In this document: positions 27,926 to 39,553 of the stretch, in pieces
Numbering within the stretch: position 1 is the first letter of the stretch
How the letters are laid out: every line of letters begins with the position of its first letter
Assembly (NCBI RefSeq): GCF_002097715.1
Contig: NZ_CP020737.1
Span: 3,534,001-3,598,000 of the forward strand
Origin: Burkholderia ubonensis subsp. mesacidophila
GTDB taxonomy: Bacteria; Pseudomonadota; Gammaproteobacteria; Burkholderiales; Burkholderiaceae
Direction of reading: 5' to 3'
DNA length: 64,000 nt
Position numbers and translations under genes: made by a program
Notes under the pieces: model-generated
Databases searched by the model: none
What the model saw: the letters and a program-made list of their open reading frames with translations, nothing else
Told to the model about the DNA's origin: nothing

Positions 27926-28690
27926 ATGGAAATCGATCTGAACGCCGACCTGGGCGAAGGATACGGATCGGACGAGGCGCTGCTCGACCTCGTTACGTCG
28001 GCAAACATCGCATGCGGCTGGCACGCGGGCGGCGCGAACGCGATGCGCGACTGCGTGCGCTGGGCCGTGCAGAAGGGCGTGTCGATCGGCGCGCATCCGA
28101 GTTTTCTCGATCCCGAGAATTTCGGCCGCAAGGAAATGCAGCTGCCGGCGAACGACATCTATGCAGGCGTGCTTTATCAGCTCGGCGCGCTATCTGCGAT
28201 CGCACAGGCCGAAGGCGGCCGCATCGCGCACGTGAAACCGCACGGCGCGCTGTACAACCAGGCCGCGCGCGATCCGATGATCGCCGACGCGGTGGTGTCC
28301 GCAATTCACGACTTTGATCCGTCGCTCGCGGTGTTCGGCCTCGCCAACAGCGTGTTCGTCGCGGCCGCGCGGCACGCGGGGCTCGCGGCGATCGAGGAAG
28401 TGTTCGCCGATCGCGGCTACCGCGCGGACGGCGCGCTCGTGCCGCGCAGCGAGCCGGGTGCGCTCGTCGACGACGAGGACGAGGTGATCGCCCGCACGCT
28501 CGACATGGTGCGCGACCGGCGGGTGCGCGCGGTCAGCGGGGAGTGGGTGCCGCTCAATGCGCAGACGGTCTGTCTGCATGGCGACGGGCCGCATGCGCTG
28601 GCGTTTGCGCGAAGGATTCGCGCGGCGCTCGAACAGGCGGGGATCGACGTTGTCGCGCCGGGGGCGCTGCATGCGGACGAAGGCGCGTGA
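27926..28690 (+). CDS. pxpA: 5-oxoprolinase subunit PxpA (LamB/YcsF family)
   Basis: 254 residues: [25 protein letters not shown] (28-38), IGAHPSFLD (53-61), [10 protein letters not shown] (98-107) and [12 protein letters not shown]. It acts with PxpBC in ATP-driven ring opening of 5-oxoproline. The length and motifs are standard. Good ATG with GAGGAAC upstream. Confidence 0.93.
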   Translation: MEIDLNADLGEGYGSDEALLDLVTSANIACGWHAGGANAMRDCVRWAVQKGVSIGAHPSFLDPENFGRKEMQLPANDIYAGVLYQLGALSAIAQAEGGRIAHVKPHGALYNQAARDPMIADAVVSAIHDFDPSLAVFGLANSVFVAAARHAGLAAIEEVFADRGYRADGALVPRSEPGALVDDEDEVIARTLDMVRDRRVRAVSGEWVPLNAQTVCLHGDGPHALAFARRIRAALEQAGIDVVAPGALHADEGA

Positions 28691-28762
28691 CGGGCGCCGT
28701 CGCAGCGGCGGCTGACTGGAAACCCGACAGAACCGCAGCGCGGCCATAGCGAATCCGGAAAA

Positions 28763-28790
28763 GAAAAAAGCGCCCTGGAGGCGCTTTTCC
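28763..28790. terminator. Bidirectional terminator downstream of pxpA
   Basis: Stem AAAAGCGCC (28766-28774) / GGCGCTTTT (28780-28788), loop CTGGA. Rightward it ends in TTTT after pxpA; leftward the stem is followed by TTTTTTCTTTT, which makes it stronger for transcripts coming from the right. Confidence 0.85.
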
Positions 28791-29101
28791 GTTGACCGGA
28801 CCGCATCGATGGATGCCGGTTCGCCCAGCTGAAGCCGTCTGTCGACGGCGACCGGAAAGACCTGCTCCGGATCAAAATACGTCCGCCGCCGCCCGCTGTT
28901 GCATCCCCCGGTCGGACGACGGAACGTTGCTTATCCGCAAGTCGGCCCGCATGCAGTTGATGTCGGACGATGGTTGGCCCCGCCGTGCATGCAGACACTC
29001 CGCGGCCGGCACGCGATACACGTGCCGGCAACGCTCACCCCGCGCTTTATATTTGCTACCCCGTAGAACTTTTTCTGTTCTTTTCAATTTTTCAACTTGT
29101 G
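28763..29101 (-). ncRNA. Candidate small RNA
   Basis: Inferred leftward unit of about 340 bases from the promoter at 29137-29108 to the strong leftward terminator at 28790-28763. The only open frame inside (from TTG 29087) has no coding look. A hairpin AGAAC / GTTCT is near the 5' end. No homology to a known RNA is claimed. Confidence 0.4.
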
Positions 29102-29107
29102 GGATGA

Positions 29108-29149
29108 AGAATAGAGATTGCCCGAACGAGATGTCAATCGTTTGAAACG
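29108..29149 (-). promoter_or_regulatory. Leftward sigma-70 promoter with palindrome
   Basis: TTGACA (29137-29132), 18 bases, TATTCT (29113-29108) on the minus strand. Just upstream of -35 is the palindrome CGTTT-G-AAACG (29139-29149). It does not precede any recognised gene. Confidence 0.6.
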
Positions 29150-29247
29150 CTATTTTCTGACGAATCGAGGGTTTTCCTTACGCCGCTCACGCGGTCCGCA
29201 GATCGCCCGTCAAACGGGGAATGATCGGCACGCGGACATCGGCGCGA

Positions 29248-30388
29248 TCAGTTCGCGTCGACCCGGTAACCTTGCTGGCGCAACAATTCGAGCACGCCGC
29301 GCGGGCCGCCCAGGTGCAGCGCGCCGATCGCGACGAACAGCGGCCGGTTCGGCGCGGCGATTGCCGTCATCCGCGTAACGAAGCGCCGGTTGCGCTCGTA
29401 CAGGATCTTGTTGTCCAACGAGGCGGACAGCGCCTTCGAACGCGTCAGGCGCTCGCTCTTCGCGACGGCCCACGCGGCGAGCGCATCGGCGTCGCCGATC
29501 CGCCACAGCCGGTGCAGCGCCTTGATGTCGGCGGCGTTCTGCGCGGGCGTCTGCACCATGTCCTGCGCGAGCATCTCGCGCTGCTCGGCGAGCGTGAGGC
29601 CGGTGAACGCGCGCATCTGCTCGGCGAGCGTCTCGAGCCCGACCACCCGGCCGCCCTTCTTCTTCAGGTACACGTTCTGCAATTGCGCCTCGGTGCCGTA
29701 CTCGGTCTGCAGGCCGGCCGACAGCGAGTCGTAGGTCTCGACGACGAGCGCGGCAAGCCACGGCCGCATCTTGCGGATCTCGGCGAGCGCGGCCGCATTG
29801 CCGCGCAGCCGGCCGGCCAGCTGCTGCCACAGCGGCTCGGGCAACAGGCGCGGCAGGCACGCGTAGTTGCAGATGCCGTACTTCGATACATCGTCCTGCG
29901 ATTCGAGCAGGTCGTCCGGCGACAGCTCGAGCGCGAGCGTCGGCGATGCGGCGAGCGCCGCGAGGACGCGCGGCCGGAACGGCTGCGCGGGCGGATAGTC
30001 GGACGGATCGCCGACGTGCAGCGTGCCGAGCACGTAGATCGTGACCTTGCCCTTGGTCGCGACGTAAAACGGCATCCGCGCCGGCTGCGCGCGCACCGCG
30101 CCGCTCGCGACCGAGCCGTTCGACACCGGCGGCGGGTGGAAGCCCGGCAGGGTCAGGCCGGGCGGCGGCACCTGCGAAGGATGGAGCGGCGCCGTCGCCG
30201 GCGCGCGAGCCTCGGCCCGCGCGAGCTCGACGGGCACGGCGAGGCCTGCCGCCATCGCGCACGCACCGGCCAGCGCCGCGCCGGTCACGGTGCGCACGCT
30301 CCAGCGGCGTGCGTTGCGGTACGCGCGACGCACGCGCGTACCGCCGATGCGCACACGGCGCGCGGTGGCTCCGCGCGCCGCCAGGCCT

Positions 30389-30396
<8 letters not shown>
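29248..30396 (-). CDS. TraB/GumN-family protein, exported
   Basis: 382 residues. A basic N-terminus followed by a hydrophobic stretch (about 33-52, [18 protein letters not shown]) suggests a signal peptide. The TraB/GumN core has [31 protein letters not shown] and [12 protein letters not shown], with GTLHVG and GALHLGG as the paired GxxH motifs thought to bind metal. Family members are putative proteases with unclear substrates. ATG 30396 overlaps the dppF stop by 8 bases and has GGGGGAGG before it, so it is the last gene of the dpp operon; a role in peptide processing is inferred. Confidence 0.82.
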
Positions 30397-31401
<1,005 letters not shown>

Positions 31402-31405
<4 letters not shown>

Positions 31406-32400
31406 CGTGCGCCTCCCGTCAGGTCGAGGTTGGTCAGATTGAGCGGCTTGATGCAGCGCGCGCGCATCGCGTCGTTGCCCGCCACCAGCGTATCGAGCGA
31501 CGGACGCGCCTTGCGGCAATCGTCGACGACGTACTTGCAGCGCGGCGCGAACAGGCACCCGGACGGGCGATCATCGCGGCCCGGCACCATCCCCGGCAAT
31601 GCGGCAAGCCGCCGCGCCCCCTTGTTGTGCTCGGGAATCGCCGCGAGCAATGCTTCGGTGTACGGATGGTGCGGCTGCGCGAAGATGTCCGGCACGCGGT
31701 TGGTCTCGATGACCTCGCCCGCGTACATCACCGCGACGCGCTGCGCGACTTCGGACACCACGGCGAGATCGTGCGAGATCAGCACGAGCGCCATGCCGCG
31801 CTCTTTCTGCAGCTTCACGAGCAGATCCATGATCTGCGCCTGGATCGTCACGTCGAGCGCGGTGGTCGGCTCGTCGGCGATCAGCAGCTTCGGGTTGCAC
31901 GCGACGGCCATCGCGATCATCACGCGCTGGTTCATCCCGCCCGACATCTGGTGCGGGAACGAATCGATGCGGCTCTTCGGGTCGGGGATGCCGACCTGGT
32001 CGAGCAGCTCGAGCGCGCGGCGGTTCAGCGCATCGCCGCGCAGCCCCTCGTGCAGCTTCAGCACTTCCTTGATCTGGTAGCCGACCGTGTAGCTCGGGTT
32101 CAGGCTCGTCAGCGCGTCCTGGAACACCATCGCGATGTCCTTGCCGATGATCCGACGGCGCGCCTTCGGCGACGCCTTCAGCAGGTCCACGCCATTGAAC
32201 GTGACTTCGTCGGCCGTCACCTTGCCCGGCGCGTCGATCAGGCCCATCAGCGCCATCATCGTCACGCTCTTGCCCGAGCCCGATTCGCCGACGACGCCCA
32301 CCACCTCGCCCGGCGCGATCGACAGGTTGATCCGGTCGACGGCGGGCAGGCCGTTGAAATTCACCGCGAGATTGCGGATGGTCAGAAGGTTCTCGCTCAT
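31402..32400 (-). CDS. dppD: Dipeptide ABC transporter ATPase DppD
   Basis: 332 residues: Walker [23 protein letters not shown], signature [14 protein letters not shown], Walker [25 protein letters not shown] and the C-terminal Cys cluster [17 protein letters not shown]. Length is typical. It starts one base from the dppC stop and overlaps dppF by 4 bases. Confidence 0.93.
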
Positions 32401-32401
32401 G

Positions 32402-33319
32402 TCAGGCCATCCGTTTCAGTTTGGGATCGAGCGCATCGCGCAGCCCGTCGCCGAGCAGGTTGATCGCGAGCACCGAGATCAGGATCGACAGGCCCGGCAT
32501 CGTCACGATCCACCATGCGTTGTCGATGTAGTCGCGCGCGGAGGCCAGCATCGCGCCCCATTCGGCGGTCGGCGGCTGCACGCCGAGGCCGAGGAAGCCG
32601 AGCGCGGCCGCGTCGAGGATCGCCGACGAGAAGCCGAGCGTCGCCTGCACGATCAGCGGCGCCGTGCAGTTCGGCAGCACTTGCGAGAACATCAGGCGCA
32701 GCGTGCCGGCGCCCGCCACGCGCGACGCCGTCACGTACTCCTTCTGCAGCTCGCCGAGCGCCGACGCGCGCGTCAGGCGCACGTACGCGGGCAGCGCGAC
32801 GATCGCGATCGCGAACATCGTGTTGGTGAGGCCCGGGCCGATGATCGCGACGACCGCGACCGCGAGCAGCAGCGACGGCAGCGCGAGCAGCACGTCCATC
32901 ACGCGCATCACGGCCGTGTCCGCCCACTTCTGGAAGAACGCGGCGACGAGCCCGAGCACGATGCCCGGGATCAGCGCGAGCACGACCGACACGAAGCCGA
33001 TCCAGAACGACATCCGCGCGCCGTACATCAGCCGGGACAGGATGTCGCGGCCGGCTTCGTCGGTGCCGAGGACGAACTTCCAGTTGCCGCCGTCGAGCCA
33101 CGCGGGCGGGATCTTCACGTAGTCGCGGTATTGCTCGACCGGGCTGTGCGGCGCGAGCAGCGGCGCGAACACGGCGGCCACGATCAGCACGAGCACGACG
33201 ATGCCCGCGCCGACCGCGCCGCGGTTGCGCGAGAAGTTGCTCCAGAACTCGCGCAGCGCGAGCATGCGTCCGCCGACCGGCGCGGTTTCGCGCGGCAGGG
33301 TGTTTTGCAGGTTGCTCAT
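32402..33319 (-). CDS. dppC: Dipeptide ABC transporter permease DppC
   Basis: 305 residues with an N-terminal OppC domain ([18 protein letters not shown], first helix near 38-58) and the binding-protein-dependent permease core, including the EAA-like loop [19 protein letters not shown]. Six membrane helices are expected. Forms the channel with DppB in the inner membrane; three bases separate the two genes. Confidence 0.93.
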   Translation of the reverse strand: MSNLQNTLPRETAPVGGRMLALREFWSNFSRNRGAVGAGIVVLVLIVAAVFAPLLAPHSPVEQYRDYVKIPPAWLDGGNWKFVLGTDEAGRDILSRLMYGARMSFWIGFVSVVLALIPGIVLGLVAAFFQKWADTAVMRVMDVLLALPSLLLAVAVVAIIGPGLTNTMFAIAIVALPAYVRLTRASALGELQKEYVTASRVAGAGTLRLMFSQVLPNCTAPLIVQATLGFSSAILDAAALGFLGLGVQPPTAEWGAMLASARDYIDNAWWIVTMPGLSILISVLAINLLGDGLRDALDPKLKRMA

Positions 33320-33322
33320 GGA

Positions 33323-34333
33323 TTACCTCGTATGGCGGATGCGCGGGTTCAGCACGCCGTACAGCAGGTCGACGACCAGGTTCACGACGATCACGAGGGT
33401 CGCGATCAGCAGGATGCCGCCTTGCACGACCGGATAGTCGCGGCGGCCGATCGCGTCGATCAGCCACTTGCCGACGCCCGGCCACGAAAACAGCGTCTCG
33501 GTCAGCACCGCGCCGGCGAGCAGCGTGCCGATCTGCAGGCCGATCACGGTGACGACCGGGATCAGCGCGTTGCGCAGCGCATGCACGACGACGACGCGCG
33601 CCGGCGACAGCCCCTTCGCGCGCGCGGTGCGGATGTAGTCCTCGCGCAGCACTTCGAGCATCGACGAACGGGTCATCCGCGCGATCACCGCGAGCGGAAT
33701 CGTGCCGAGCACGATCGCCGGCAGGATCAGGTGGCTGACCGCCGACTTGAACGAGCCTTCGTCCGGCGCGAGCAGCGCGTCGATCAGCATGAAGCCCGTC
33801 ACGTGCGGAATTTCATATTCGACCGCGATGCGGCCGGACACGGGCGTCCAGCCCAGGTACGACGAAAACACCATGATGAGGATCAGCCCCCACCAGAAGA
33901 TCGGCATCGAATAGCCGGTGAGCGCGGTGCCCATCACGCCGTGGTCGACGATCGAGCCGCGCCGCAGCGCCGCGACGACGCCGGCCGGCAGGCCGACGGC
34001 GAGCGCGAAGACGAGCGCGCACAGCGACAGCTCGACGGTCGCCGGGAAGCGCGCGAAGAATTCGCCCGCGACGCTCGTGTTGGTGATGATCGACGTGCCG
34101 AGGTCGCCCGACAGCGCGCGGCCGATGTAGTGGACATACTGCACGGGCAGCGGCTGGTCGAGCCCGAGGCGTTTCATCGCCTCTGCGTGCATCGCGGGAT
34201 CGACGCCGCGCTCGCCCATCATCACTTCGATGGGGTCGCCCGGTATCAGGTGAATCAGCGCGAACGCGAGGATGGTGATGCCGATGAAGGTCGGGATCAC
34301 CATGCCCACGCGGCGCAATACGAATCGGAGCAT
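33323..34333 (-). CDS. dppB: Dipeptide ABC transporter permease DppB
   Basis: 336 residues, starting MLRFVLRRVGMVIPTFIGI as in DppB proteins, with LIPGDPIEVMMGERG in the periplasmic loop and EAA loop LEVLREDYIRTARAKGLSP. Six helices. It begins 118 bases after the dppA stop; no terminator is evident there, so dppA probably reads through. Confidence 0.93.
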   Translation of the reverse strand: MLRFVLRRVGMVIPTFIGITILAFALIHLIPGDPIEVMMGERGVDPAMHAEAMKRLGLDQPLPVQYVHYIGRALSGDLGTSIITNTSVAGEFFARFPATVELSLCALVFALAVGLPAGVVAALRRGSIVDHGVMGTALTGYSMPIFWWGLILIMVFSSYLGWTPVSGRIAVEYEIPHVTGFMLIDALLAPDEGSFKSAVSHLILPAIVLGTIPLAVIARMTRSSMLEVLREDYIRTARAKGLSPARVVVVHALRNALIPVVTVIGLQIGTLLAGAVLTETLFSWPGVGKWLIDAIGRRDYPVVQGGILLIATLVIVVNLVVDLLYGVLNPRIRHTR

Positions 34334-34451
34334 GATGCGTCTCGTATTTTCTTGTGGGAAATGTGCGACCGGCGACGAGGAGCTCGTGGCCCCACGCCGC
34401 CGGATGAGTTCAAGCCGGTCTCGGTCTTCGTGACAGCTTACGCCCGTCGCG

Positions 34452-36080
34452 TTACTTCACGCTCACGCCGTCGAAACGTGCGTAGCCGAGCGGCTCGATG
34501 CGCATGTCGACGATGTTCTTGCGCACCGGCTGGTAGACGGTCGAGTTCGCGATCGGCGAGAACGGCACCTGCTGCGCGAAGACCTGCTGCGCCTGCGTGT
34601 AGATCTTCGTGCGCGCATCCTGGCCCGTCGTCGAGCGGCCCTTCTGCACGAGGTCGTCGAACGGCTTGTAGCACCACTTCGAGAAGTTGTTGCCCTTCAC
34701 CGCCTCGCAGCCGAGCAGCGTGCCGAGCCAGTTGTCGGGGTCGCCGTTGTCGCCTGTCCAGCCGATCAGCATCGTGTCCTGCTCGCCGGCGTGCGCGCGC
34801 TTCATGTACTCGCCCCACTCGTACGTGACGATCTTCGCCTTCACGCCGATCTTCGCCCAGTCGGCCTGGATCATCTCCGCCATCAGGCGTGCGTTCGGGT
34901 TGTACGCGCGCTGCACCGGCATCGCCCACAGCGTGATCTCGAAGCCGTTCGGGAAGCCGGCCTTCGACAGCAGCGCCTTCGCCTTCGCGGTGTCGTACGC
35001 GGGCATCTTCAGGCTCTTGTCATAGGACCATTGCGTCGGCGGCATCGGCGCGCTCGCGGCCTGGCCCGCGCCCTGGTACACCGATTCGAGGATCGCCTTC
35101 TTGTTGATCGCCATGTCGAGCGCTTCGCGCACCTCGAGCTTGTCCATCGGCTTGTGCTCGACGTTGTACGCGAGGTAGCCGAGGTTGAAGCCCGCCTGCG
35201 ACGGCATGTCGACGCCCGCGTCGGCCTTCAGCGTCGCGATGTCGGCCGGACGCGGATAGGTCATCACCTGGCACTCGTTGCGCTTGATCTTCTGCACGCG
35301 CACGCCCGGATCGGGCGTGATCGAGAAGATCAGCTTCGAGATCTTCACTTCGCCCTTCTTCCAGTAGTCAGGATTGCCGTCGAAGCGGATCGTCGCGTCC
35401 TTCGTATAGCTGCGGAAGATGAACGGGCCCGTGCCGATCGGCTTCTGGTTGATGTCGGCGGCCTTGCCGGCCTTCATCAGCTGGTCCGCGTATTCGGACG
35501 ACAGGATCGACGCGAATTCCATCGCCATGTTCTGGATGAACGGCGCGTTCGGTTCCGACAGCGTGAACTTCACCGTGTACGGATCGACCTTCTCGACCTT
35601 CGTGATCAGCTTGTCGAGGCCCATGTCGGTGAAGTACGGGAACGACACCGGGTAGGCCTTGCGGAACGGCTGGTTCGGATCGAGCATGCGCTGGAACGAG
35701 AACACGACGTCGTCCGCGTTGAATTCGCGGGTCGGCTTGAAGAAGTCGGTCGTGTGGAACTTGATGCCGTGGCGCAGGTGGAACGTGTAGACCTTGCCAT
35801 CCGGCGACACGTCCCACTTCTCGGCGAGGCCGGGCTCGACCTTGGTGCCGCCGCGCTCGAATTCGACGAGGCGGTTGTAGACGGTGAACGTGGACGCCGT
35901 GAAATCGACGCCGGTCGTGTATTGCGCGGAATCGAAGCCCGCCGGGCTGCCTTCTGAGCAGTAGACGAGCGTTTTGTTCGGGATCTGTGCGAATGCAGAG
36001 CCCGCGACGCCGAACGATGCCGCTGCCACGCCTGCAATGGCGGTAACACGCAGGGTGTGCAACAGACGGTTATATTCCAT
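34452..36080 (-). CDS. dppA: Dipeptide-binding periplasmic protein DppA
   Basis: 542 residues, SBP family 5. Signal peptide (1-31, IAGVAAASFGVAGSAFA), then KTLVYCSEGSPAGFDSAQYTTG and the lobe I/II pattern of DppA with LAEKWDVSPDGKVYTFHLRHGIKFH. The close match of the N-terminal CSEGSP to E. coli DppA supports dipeptide (and perhaps haem precursor) uptake. Preceded by GGAGGAAAC and a good promoter; first gene of dppABCDF plus the TraB/GumN-like gene. Confidence 0.93.
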   Translation of the reverse strand: MEYNRLLHTLRVTAIAGVAAASFGVAGSAFAQIPNKTLVYCSEGSPAGFDSAQYTTGVDFTASTFTVYNRLVEFERGGTKVEPGLAEKWDVSPDGKVYTFHLRHGIKFHTTDFFKPTREFNADDVVFSFQRMLDPNQPFRKAYPVSFPYFTDMGLDKLITKVEKVDPYTVKFTLSEPNAPFIQNMAMEFASILSSEYADQLMKAGKAADINQKPIGTGPFIFRSYTKDATIRFDGNPDYWKKGEVKISKLIFSITPDPGVRVQKIKRNECQVMTYPRPADIATLKADAGVDMPSQAGFNLGYLAYNVEHKPMDKLEVREALDMAINKKAILESVYQGAGQAASAPMPPTQWSYDKSLKMPAYDTAKAKALLSKAGFPNGFEITLWAMPVQRAYNPNARLMAEMIQADWAKIGVKAKIVTYEWGEYMKRAHAGEQDTMLIGWTGDNGDPDNWLGTLLGCEAVKGNNFSKWCYKPFDDLVQKGRSTTGQDARTKIYTQAQQVFAQQVPFSPIANSTVYQPVRKNIVDMRIEPLGYARFDGVSVK

Positions 36081-36137
36081 GTTTCCTCCAGGTCTCCAGA
36101 TCGGAACCGACCCTCCAGTAGGGGCCGGCGTACGCGG

Positions 36138-36167
36138 ATATTACTTGAGCTAGCGATTCTGCAACAA
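36138..36167 (-). promoter_or_regulatory. Putative dppA promoter
   Basis: TTGTTG (36167-36162), 18 bases, TAATAT (36143-36138) on the minus strand, about 58 bases before the dppA ATG. It is the best sigma-70 match in the dppA upstream region. Confidence 0.5.
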
Positions 36168-36324
36168 GCTGGAGAAAAAACTCGTCCGGCCGCGCCGGTG
36201 CGGGTTTTCATGGATGTTTCCGGCGTGTGACAACGGCACGGGCACGCGCGAGCGGCGGTTCCGGCGATGCAGCGCGTGTTTCCTTCGGCAACTAAACAGC
36301 ATCCGCGCTGCGGCGGACGGCGGC

Positions 36325-37632
36325 TCAGCGGCGCGCGTCCAGATCCGCGCTGCGCGCCGGCACGAACGCGACCGCGACGATCGACAGCGCGAGCCCTGCC
36401 ATCACGTACCAGGTCGGCGCGAGCGGCGAGCCGGTGGCCTTGATGAGCCACGTGACGATGAACTGCCCGAAGCCGCCGAACAGCATCACCGCGATGTTGT
36501 AGGCGATCGACAGCCCGGTCGAGCGCACGTTGGCCGGAAACAACTCGGCGATCATCGCACCGAACGGGCCGTAGTAGCCCGCAAGCGCTACCGACAGCAC
36601 GGCCTGCACGGCGATCAGCCGCGCGATGCTCGGCGCGGCGTCGAGCCATGCGAACAGCGGATACATCAGCGCGAACGTGATCACGAGCGACCACAGCGAC
36701 AGCCCCTTGCGGCCGATGCGGTCCGACCACGCGCCCGCGAGCGGCGACAGCACGGTAAGCAGCAGGTTGCCGACGATCACCGCGTAGAACGACTGCGCAT
36801 ACGGCAGCTTCAGCTGCTTCACCGCGAAGGTCGGCAGATAGATGATCAGCACGTAGATCGTCACCGTCAGCGCGATCACCGCACCGAGCCCGCACAGCAC
36901 TTCGCGCGAATGGCGCGTGAACACCTCGCCGAGCGTCGCGCGCCGCGCGCTCTGCTGCGCATGCAGGAACGCTTCCGAATCGGCGAGATGGCGGCGGATG
37001 TAGAAGCCGATCGGGCCGATCACGAGCCCGATGATGAACGGCACGCGCCAGCCCCACGCGCGCAGCGCGTCCGGCGTCAGGCCGCGCGTGACGGCCGCGC
37101 CGACGAGCGCGCCGATCAGGAGCGCCGCGGCCTGGCTCGACATCTGCCAGCTGCCGTAGAAGCCGCGCTTCGAGAACGGCGCCGCCTCGATCAGCAGCGC
37201 GGTCGCGCTGCCGAACTCGCCGCCGGCGGAAAAGCCCTGCAGCAGGCGGCCGAACACGATCAGCAGCGGGCCGCCGACGCCGATCGCCGCATACGGCGGC
37301 GCGACCGCGAGCAGGAAGATGCCGGCCGTCATCAGCAGAATCACGAGCGACAGCGCGGCCTTGCGGCCGGCGCGGTCGGCATACAGCCCGAGCACCACGC
37401 CGCCGATCGGCCGCATGAAGAACGCGACGCCGAACGTCGCGGTGGCCAGCAGCAGCGACGAATATTCGCTGGTCGTCGGAAAGAACAGGTCGGCGATCAC
37501 GACCACCATGAAGCTGAAGACCGTGAAGTCGTACCACTCGAGCGCGTTGCCGATGACCGCCGCCGCCACCGCGCGCCGGTTCAGCGCACGCTCGGGCCCG
37601 ACCGTTTTCGTTGAACCCGCAATCGTCGCCAT
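36325..37632 (-). CDS. MFS transporter, metabolite:H+ symporter (MHS) type
   Basis: 435 residues, twelve predicted helices. The start RRAVAAAVIGNALEWYDFTVFSF and GLYADRAGRKAAL, GFSAGGEFGSATAL are hallmarks of the MHS subfamily (citrate, alpha-ketoglutarate, proline/betaine, shikimate carriers). The substrate cannot be assigned. Single gene; its coding region ends 244 bases before dppA begins. Confidence 0.88.
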   Translation of the reverse strand: MATIAGSTKTVGPERALNRRAVAAAVIGNALEWYDFTVFSFMVVVIADLFFPTTSEYSSLLLATATFGVAFFMRPIGGVVLGLYADRAGRKAALSLVILLMTAGIFLLAVAPPYAAIGVGGPLLIVFGRLLQGFSAGGEFGSATALLIEAAPFSKRGFYGSWQMSSQAAALLIGALVGAAVTRGLTPDALRAWGWRVPFIIGLVIGPIGFYIRRHLADSEAFLHAQQSARRATLGEVFTRHSREVLCGLGAVIALTVTIYVLIIYLPTFAVKQLKLPYAQSFYAVIVGNLLLTVLSPLAGAWSDRIGRKGLSLWSLVITFALMYPLFAWLDAAPSIARLIAVQAVLSVALAGYYGPFGAMIAELFPANVRSTGLSIAYNIAVMLFGGFGQFIVTWLIKATGSPLAPTWYVMAGLALSIVAVAFVPARSADLDARR

Positions 37633-37740
37633 GCGTGTCTCGCCCTCGTGAAATGGTTCTGTGCGGATGTGCGACGCGGGGTGCCGCTGCGACGCGCCGG
37701 TTTGCAGCGAGTGTAGAAAGGCGCGGAACCGATTTCAAGC

Positions 37741-37776
37741 AATAAAAAACGCCCGCCATCGAACGATGGCGGGCGT
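37741..37776 (-). terminator. Terminator after the HiPIP gene
   Basis: A 12-base perfect stem (37749-37760 with 37765-37776, loop GAAC) followed on the minus strand by TTTTTTATT. Serves the leftward HiPIP gene, 48 bases downstream of its stop. Confidence 0.88.
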
Positions 37777-37823
37777 GTCCCGGATCGCGCGGAATTGCGG
37801 CACCGCACGATGCCGCGCGGGCG

Positions 37824-38138
37824 TTATGCCATCTTCGTGAACGCGCTGCACCAGCCCTTGGCCACCACCTGCTTGCCGGGGAATGCGCCGCACGGGCCGG
37901 ATGCCGAGCCCTTCTTGCCCTGGTACAGCATGCAGGCCGCGCAGTCCTGGCCCGCTGCGTATTTCGGATACTTCGCCTTGTCGACCTTCGTGGCGTCCGT
38001 CTTGTAGCCGAGCGCCTGCGCGGTCGGGTCGCTCTCGGACAGCATCGGCAGATCGGCAGCCAGCGCTTCGCGCGACAGCGCCATGGCCGAGACGACGCCG
38101 ACGCTCGTGATCAGGAAACTCCGACGGGAAGTTTTCAT
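37824..38138 (-). CDS. High-potential iron-sulfur protein
   Basis: 104 residues. Tat-type signal SRRSFLITSVGVVSAMALSREALA (3-27), then a mature domain with four cysteines in the HiPIP spacing: QDCAACMLYQG, SGPCGAF and GWCSAF. It would bind a 4Fe-4S cluster of high potential and carry electrons in the periplasm. Start MKTSRRS was preferred over an upstream frame extension (38153) because the twin-Arg motif then sits near the N-terminus. Single gene with its own terminator. Confidence 0.92.
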   Translation of the reverse strand: MKTSRRSFLITSVGVVSAMALSREALAADLPMLSESDPTAQALGYKTDATKVDKAKYPKYAAGQDCAACMLYQGKKGSASGPCGAFPGKQVVAKGWCSAFTKMA

Positions 38139-38301
38139 GGGGACTCGCTCCAATGTTATCGATTTGAAAGCTGCTCTAGCGACAGCCGTTCAACAGCATA
38201 ACGCTCGCGCACACGAATGTGCGGCCCGAAATGCCGGAGATAAGAAATTTCGCAAAGTCGCTCCACACGGCCGCCACACCGCCGCCATCAGCCGCGCGAA
38301 A

Positions 38302-39411
38302 TCATCCGCGCGCCGTCATCTCGCCAACCCGCTGCGCGAGCGCGAGCGCCGCGGTCAGCCCCGGCGACTCGATGCCGAACAGGTTCACGAGGCCGCGCAC
38401 GCCATGCTGCGCCACGCCCTGCACGATGAAGTCGGCGGGCGCTTCGCCCGGCCCTGCGATCTTCGGGCGGACGCCCGCATAGGCCGGCTGCAGCGCATCG
38501 TCGGGCAACGCCGGCCAGTACGCGCGAATCGGTGCGTAGAACGCCTCCGCGCGCGCCGGATCGACGTCGTAGCGCAGCGTGTCGATCCACTCGACGTCCG
38601 GCCCGAAGCGCGCCTGCCCGGCGAGGTCCAGCGTCAGGTGGATGCCGAGCCCGGCGCGGTCGGGCACCGGGTAGATCAAATGCGAGAACGGCGCGCGCCC
38701 GGACAGGCTGAAGTAGTTGCCGCGCGCGAGATAGAGCGGCGGCACCCAGCGCGGATCGAGTCCGCGCGTGCGGCGCGCGAGCGCCTGCGCGCCGAGCCCC
38801 GCGCTGTTGATCACGCACGCCGCCTCGATCTCGGCCGGCGTGTCGCCGCCGGTGCGCACGACGAAGCGCGCGCCGCGCAGCACGTCGATCGATTCGACCG
38901 GCGACTTCAGCGCGCACACGGCGCCGTTGCGTTCGGCGTCGCCGAGCAGCGCAAGCATCAGCTGATGGCTGTCGACGATGCCCGTGCTCGGCGAGAACAG
39001 CGCCTCGACGCATTCGAGCGCGGGCTCGAGCGTCTGCGCCTCGCTGCGCGTGAGCGGCATCAGGTCGAGCACGCCGTTCTCCTCGGCGCGCGCGGCGATC
39101 GCCTTCAGCTGTTTCACCTGCGCGGCGGACGTCGCGACGAGCAGCTTGCCGACGCGGCGATGCGAGACGTGATGGGTTTCGCAGAATTCGTACAGCAGGT
39201 CGCGGCCGTGCACGCACGCCATCGCCTTCAGCGAGCCGCGCGGATAGTAGAGGCCCGCGTGAATCACCTCGCTGTTGCGCGCGCTCGTGCCGGTGCCGAT
39301 CGCATCGGCCGCCTCGAGCACCAGCGTCTCGCGGCCGCGCGCGGCGAGCTCGCGGGCGATCGCGAGCCCGACGACGCCCGCGCCGATCACCACACAGTCC
39401 GTCTGCTCCAT
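38302..39411 (-). CDS. FAD-dependent oxidoreductase (DAO / L-2-hydroxyglutarate oxidase-like)
   Basis: 369 residues. FAD-binding [17 protein letters not shown] (10-26), then [15 protein letters not shown] (43-57) and the C-terminal [16 protein letters not shown]. This combination is typical of the LhgO/YgaF-like branch of the D-amino-acid-oxidase superfamily, which oxidises 2-hydroxy acids such as L-2-hydroxyglutarate. The exact substrate is not fixed by sequence. Single leftward gene. Confidence 0.87.
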   Translation of the reverse strand: MEQTDCVVIGAGVVGLAIARELAARGRETLVLEAADAIGTGTSARNSEVIHAGLYYPRGSLKAMACVHGRDLLYEFCETHHVSHRRVGKLLVATSAAQVKQLKAIAARAEENGVLDLMPLTRSEAQTLEPALECVEALFSPSTGIVDSHQLMLALLGDAERNGAVCALKSPVESIDVLRGARFVVRTGGDTPAEIEAACVINSAGLGAQALARRTRGLDPRWVPPLYLARGNYFSLSGRAPFSHLIYPVPDRAGLGIHLTLDLAGQARFGPDVEWIDTLRYDVDPARAEAFYAPIRAYWPALPDDALQPAYAGVRPKIAGPGEAPADFIVQGVAQHGVRGLVNLFGIESPGLTAALALAQRVGEMTARG

Positions 39412-39553
39412 GGCTTTTCGCGTCGTTATCGCGTCGAGGGAGAGAAGACGATTGTACGTCCCGGCCCGTACGCATGCAGGACACATGTGTAGCCGGATGT
39501 ATCTCGCCGATCCCGCGTCGCCGACAACAACGTCTCTCCCTGTATCCCGATTG

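Larger units (their letters stand above)
28691..29247. other. Convergent gap of 557 bases, AT-rich in its right half
   Basis: No convincing protein gene. It lies between the ends of pxpA and the TraB/GumN-like gene. The left end holds a two-way terminator; 29046-29190 is strikingly AT-rich for this genome and carries a leftward promoter. See the small-RNA candidate and its parts. Confidence 0.7.

Noticed and set aside
28872..29087. 71-residue leftward frame in the small-RNA candidate
   Set aside because: TTG start without a ribosome site, no domain, unlike local codon use.
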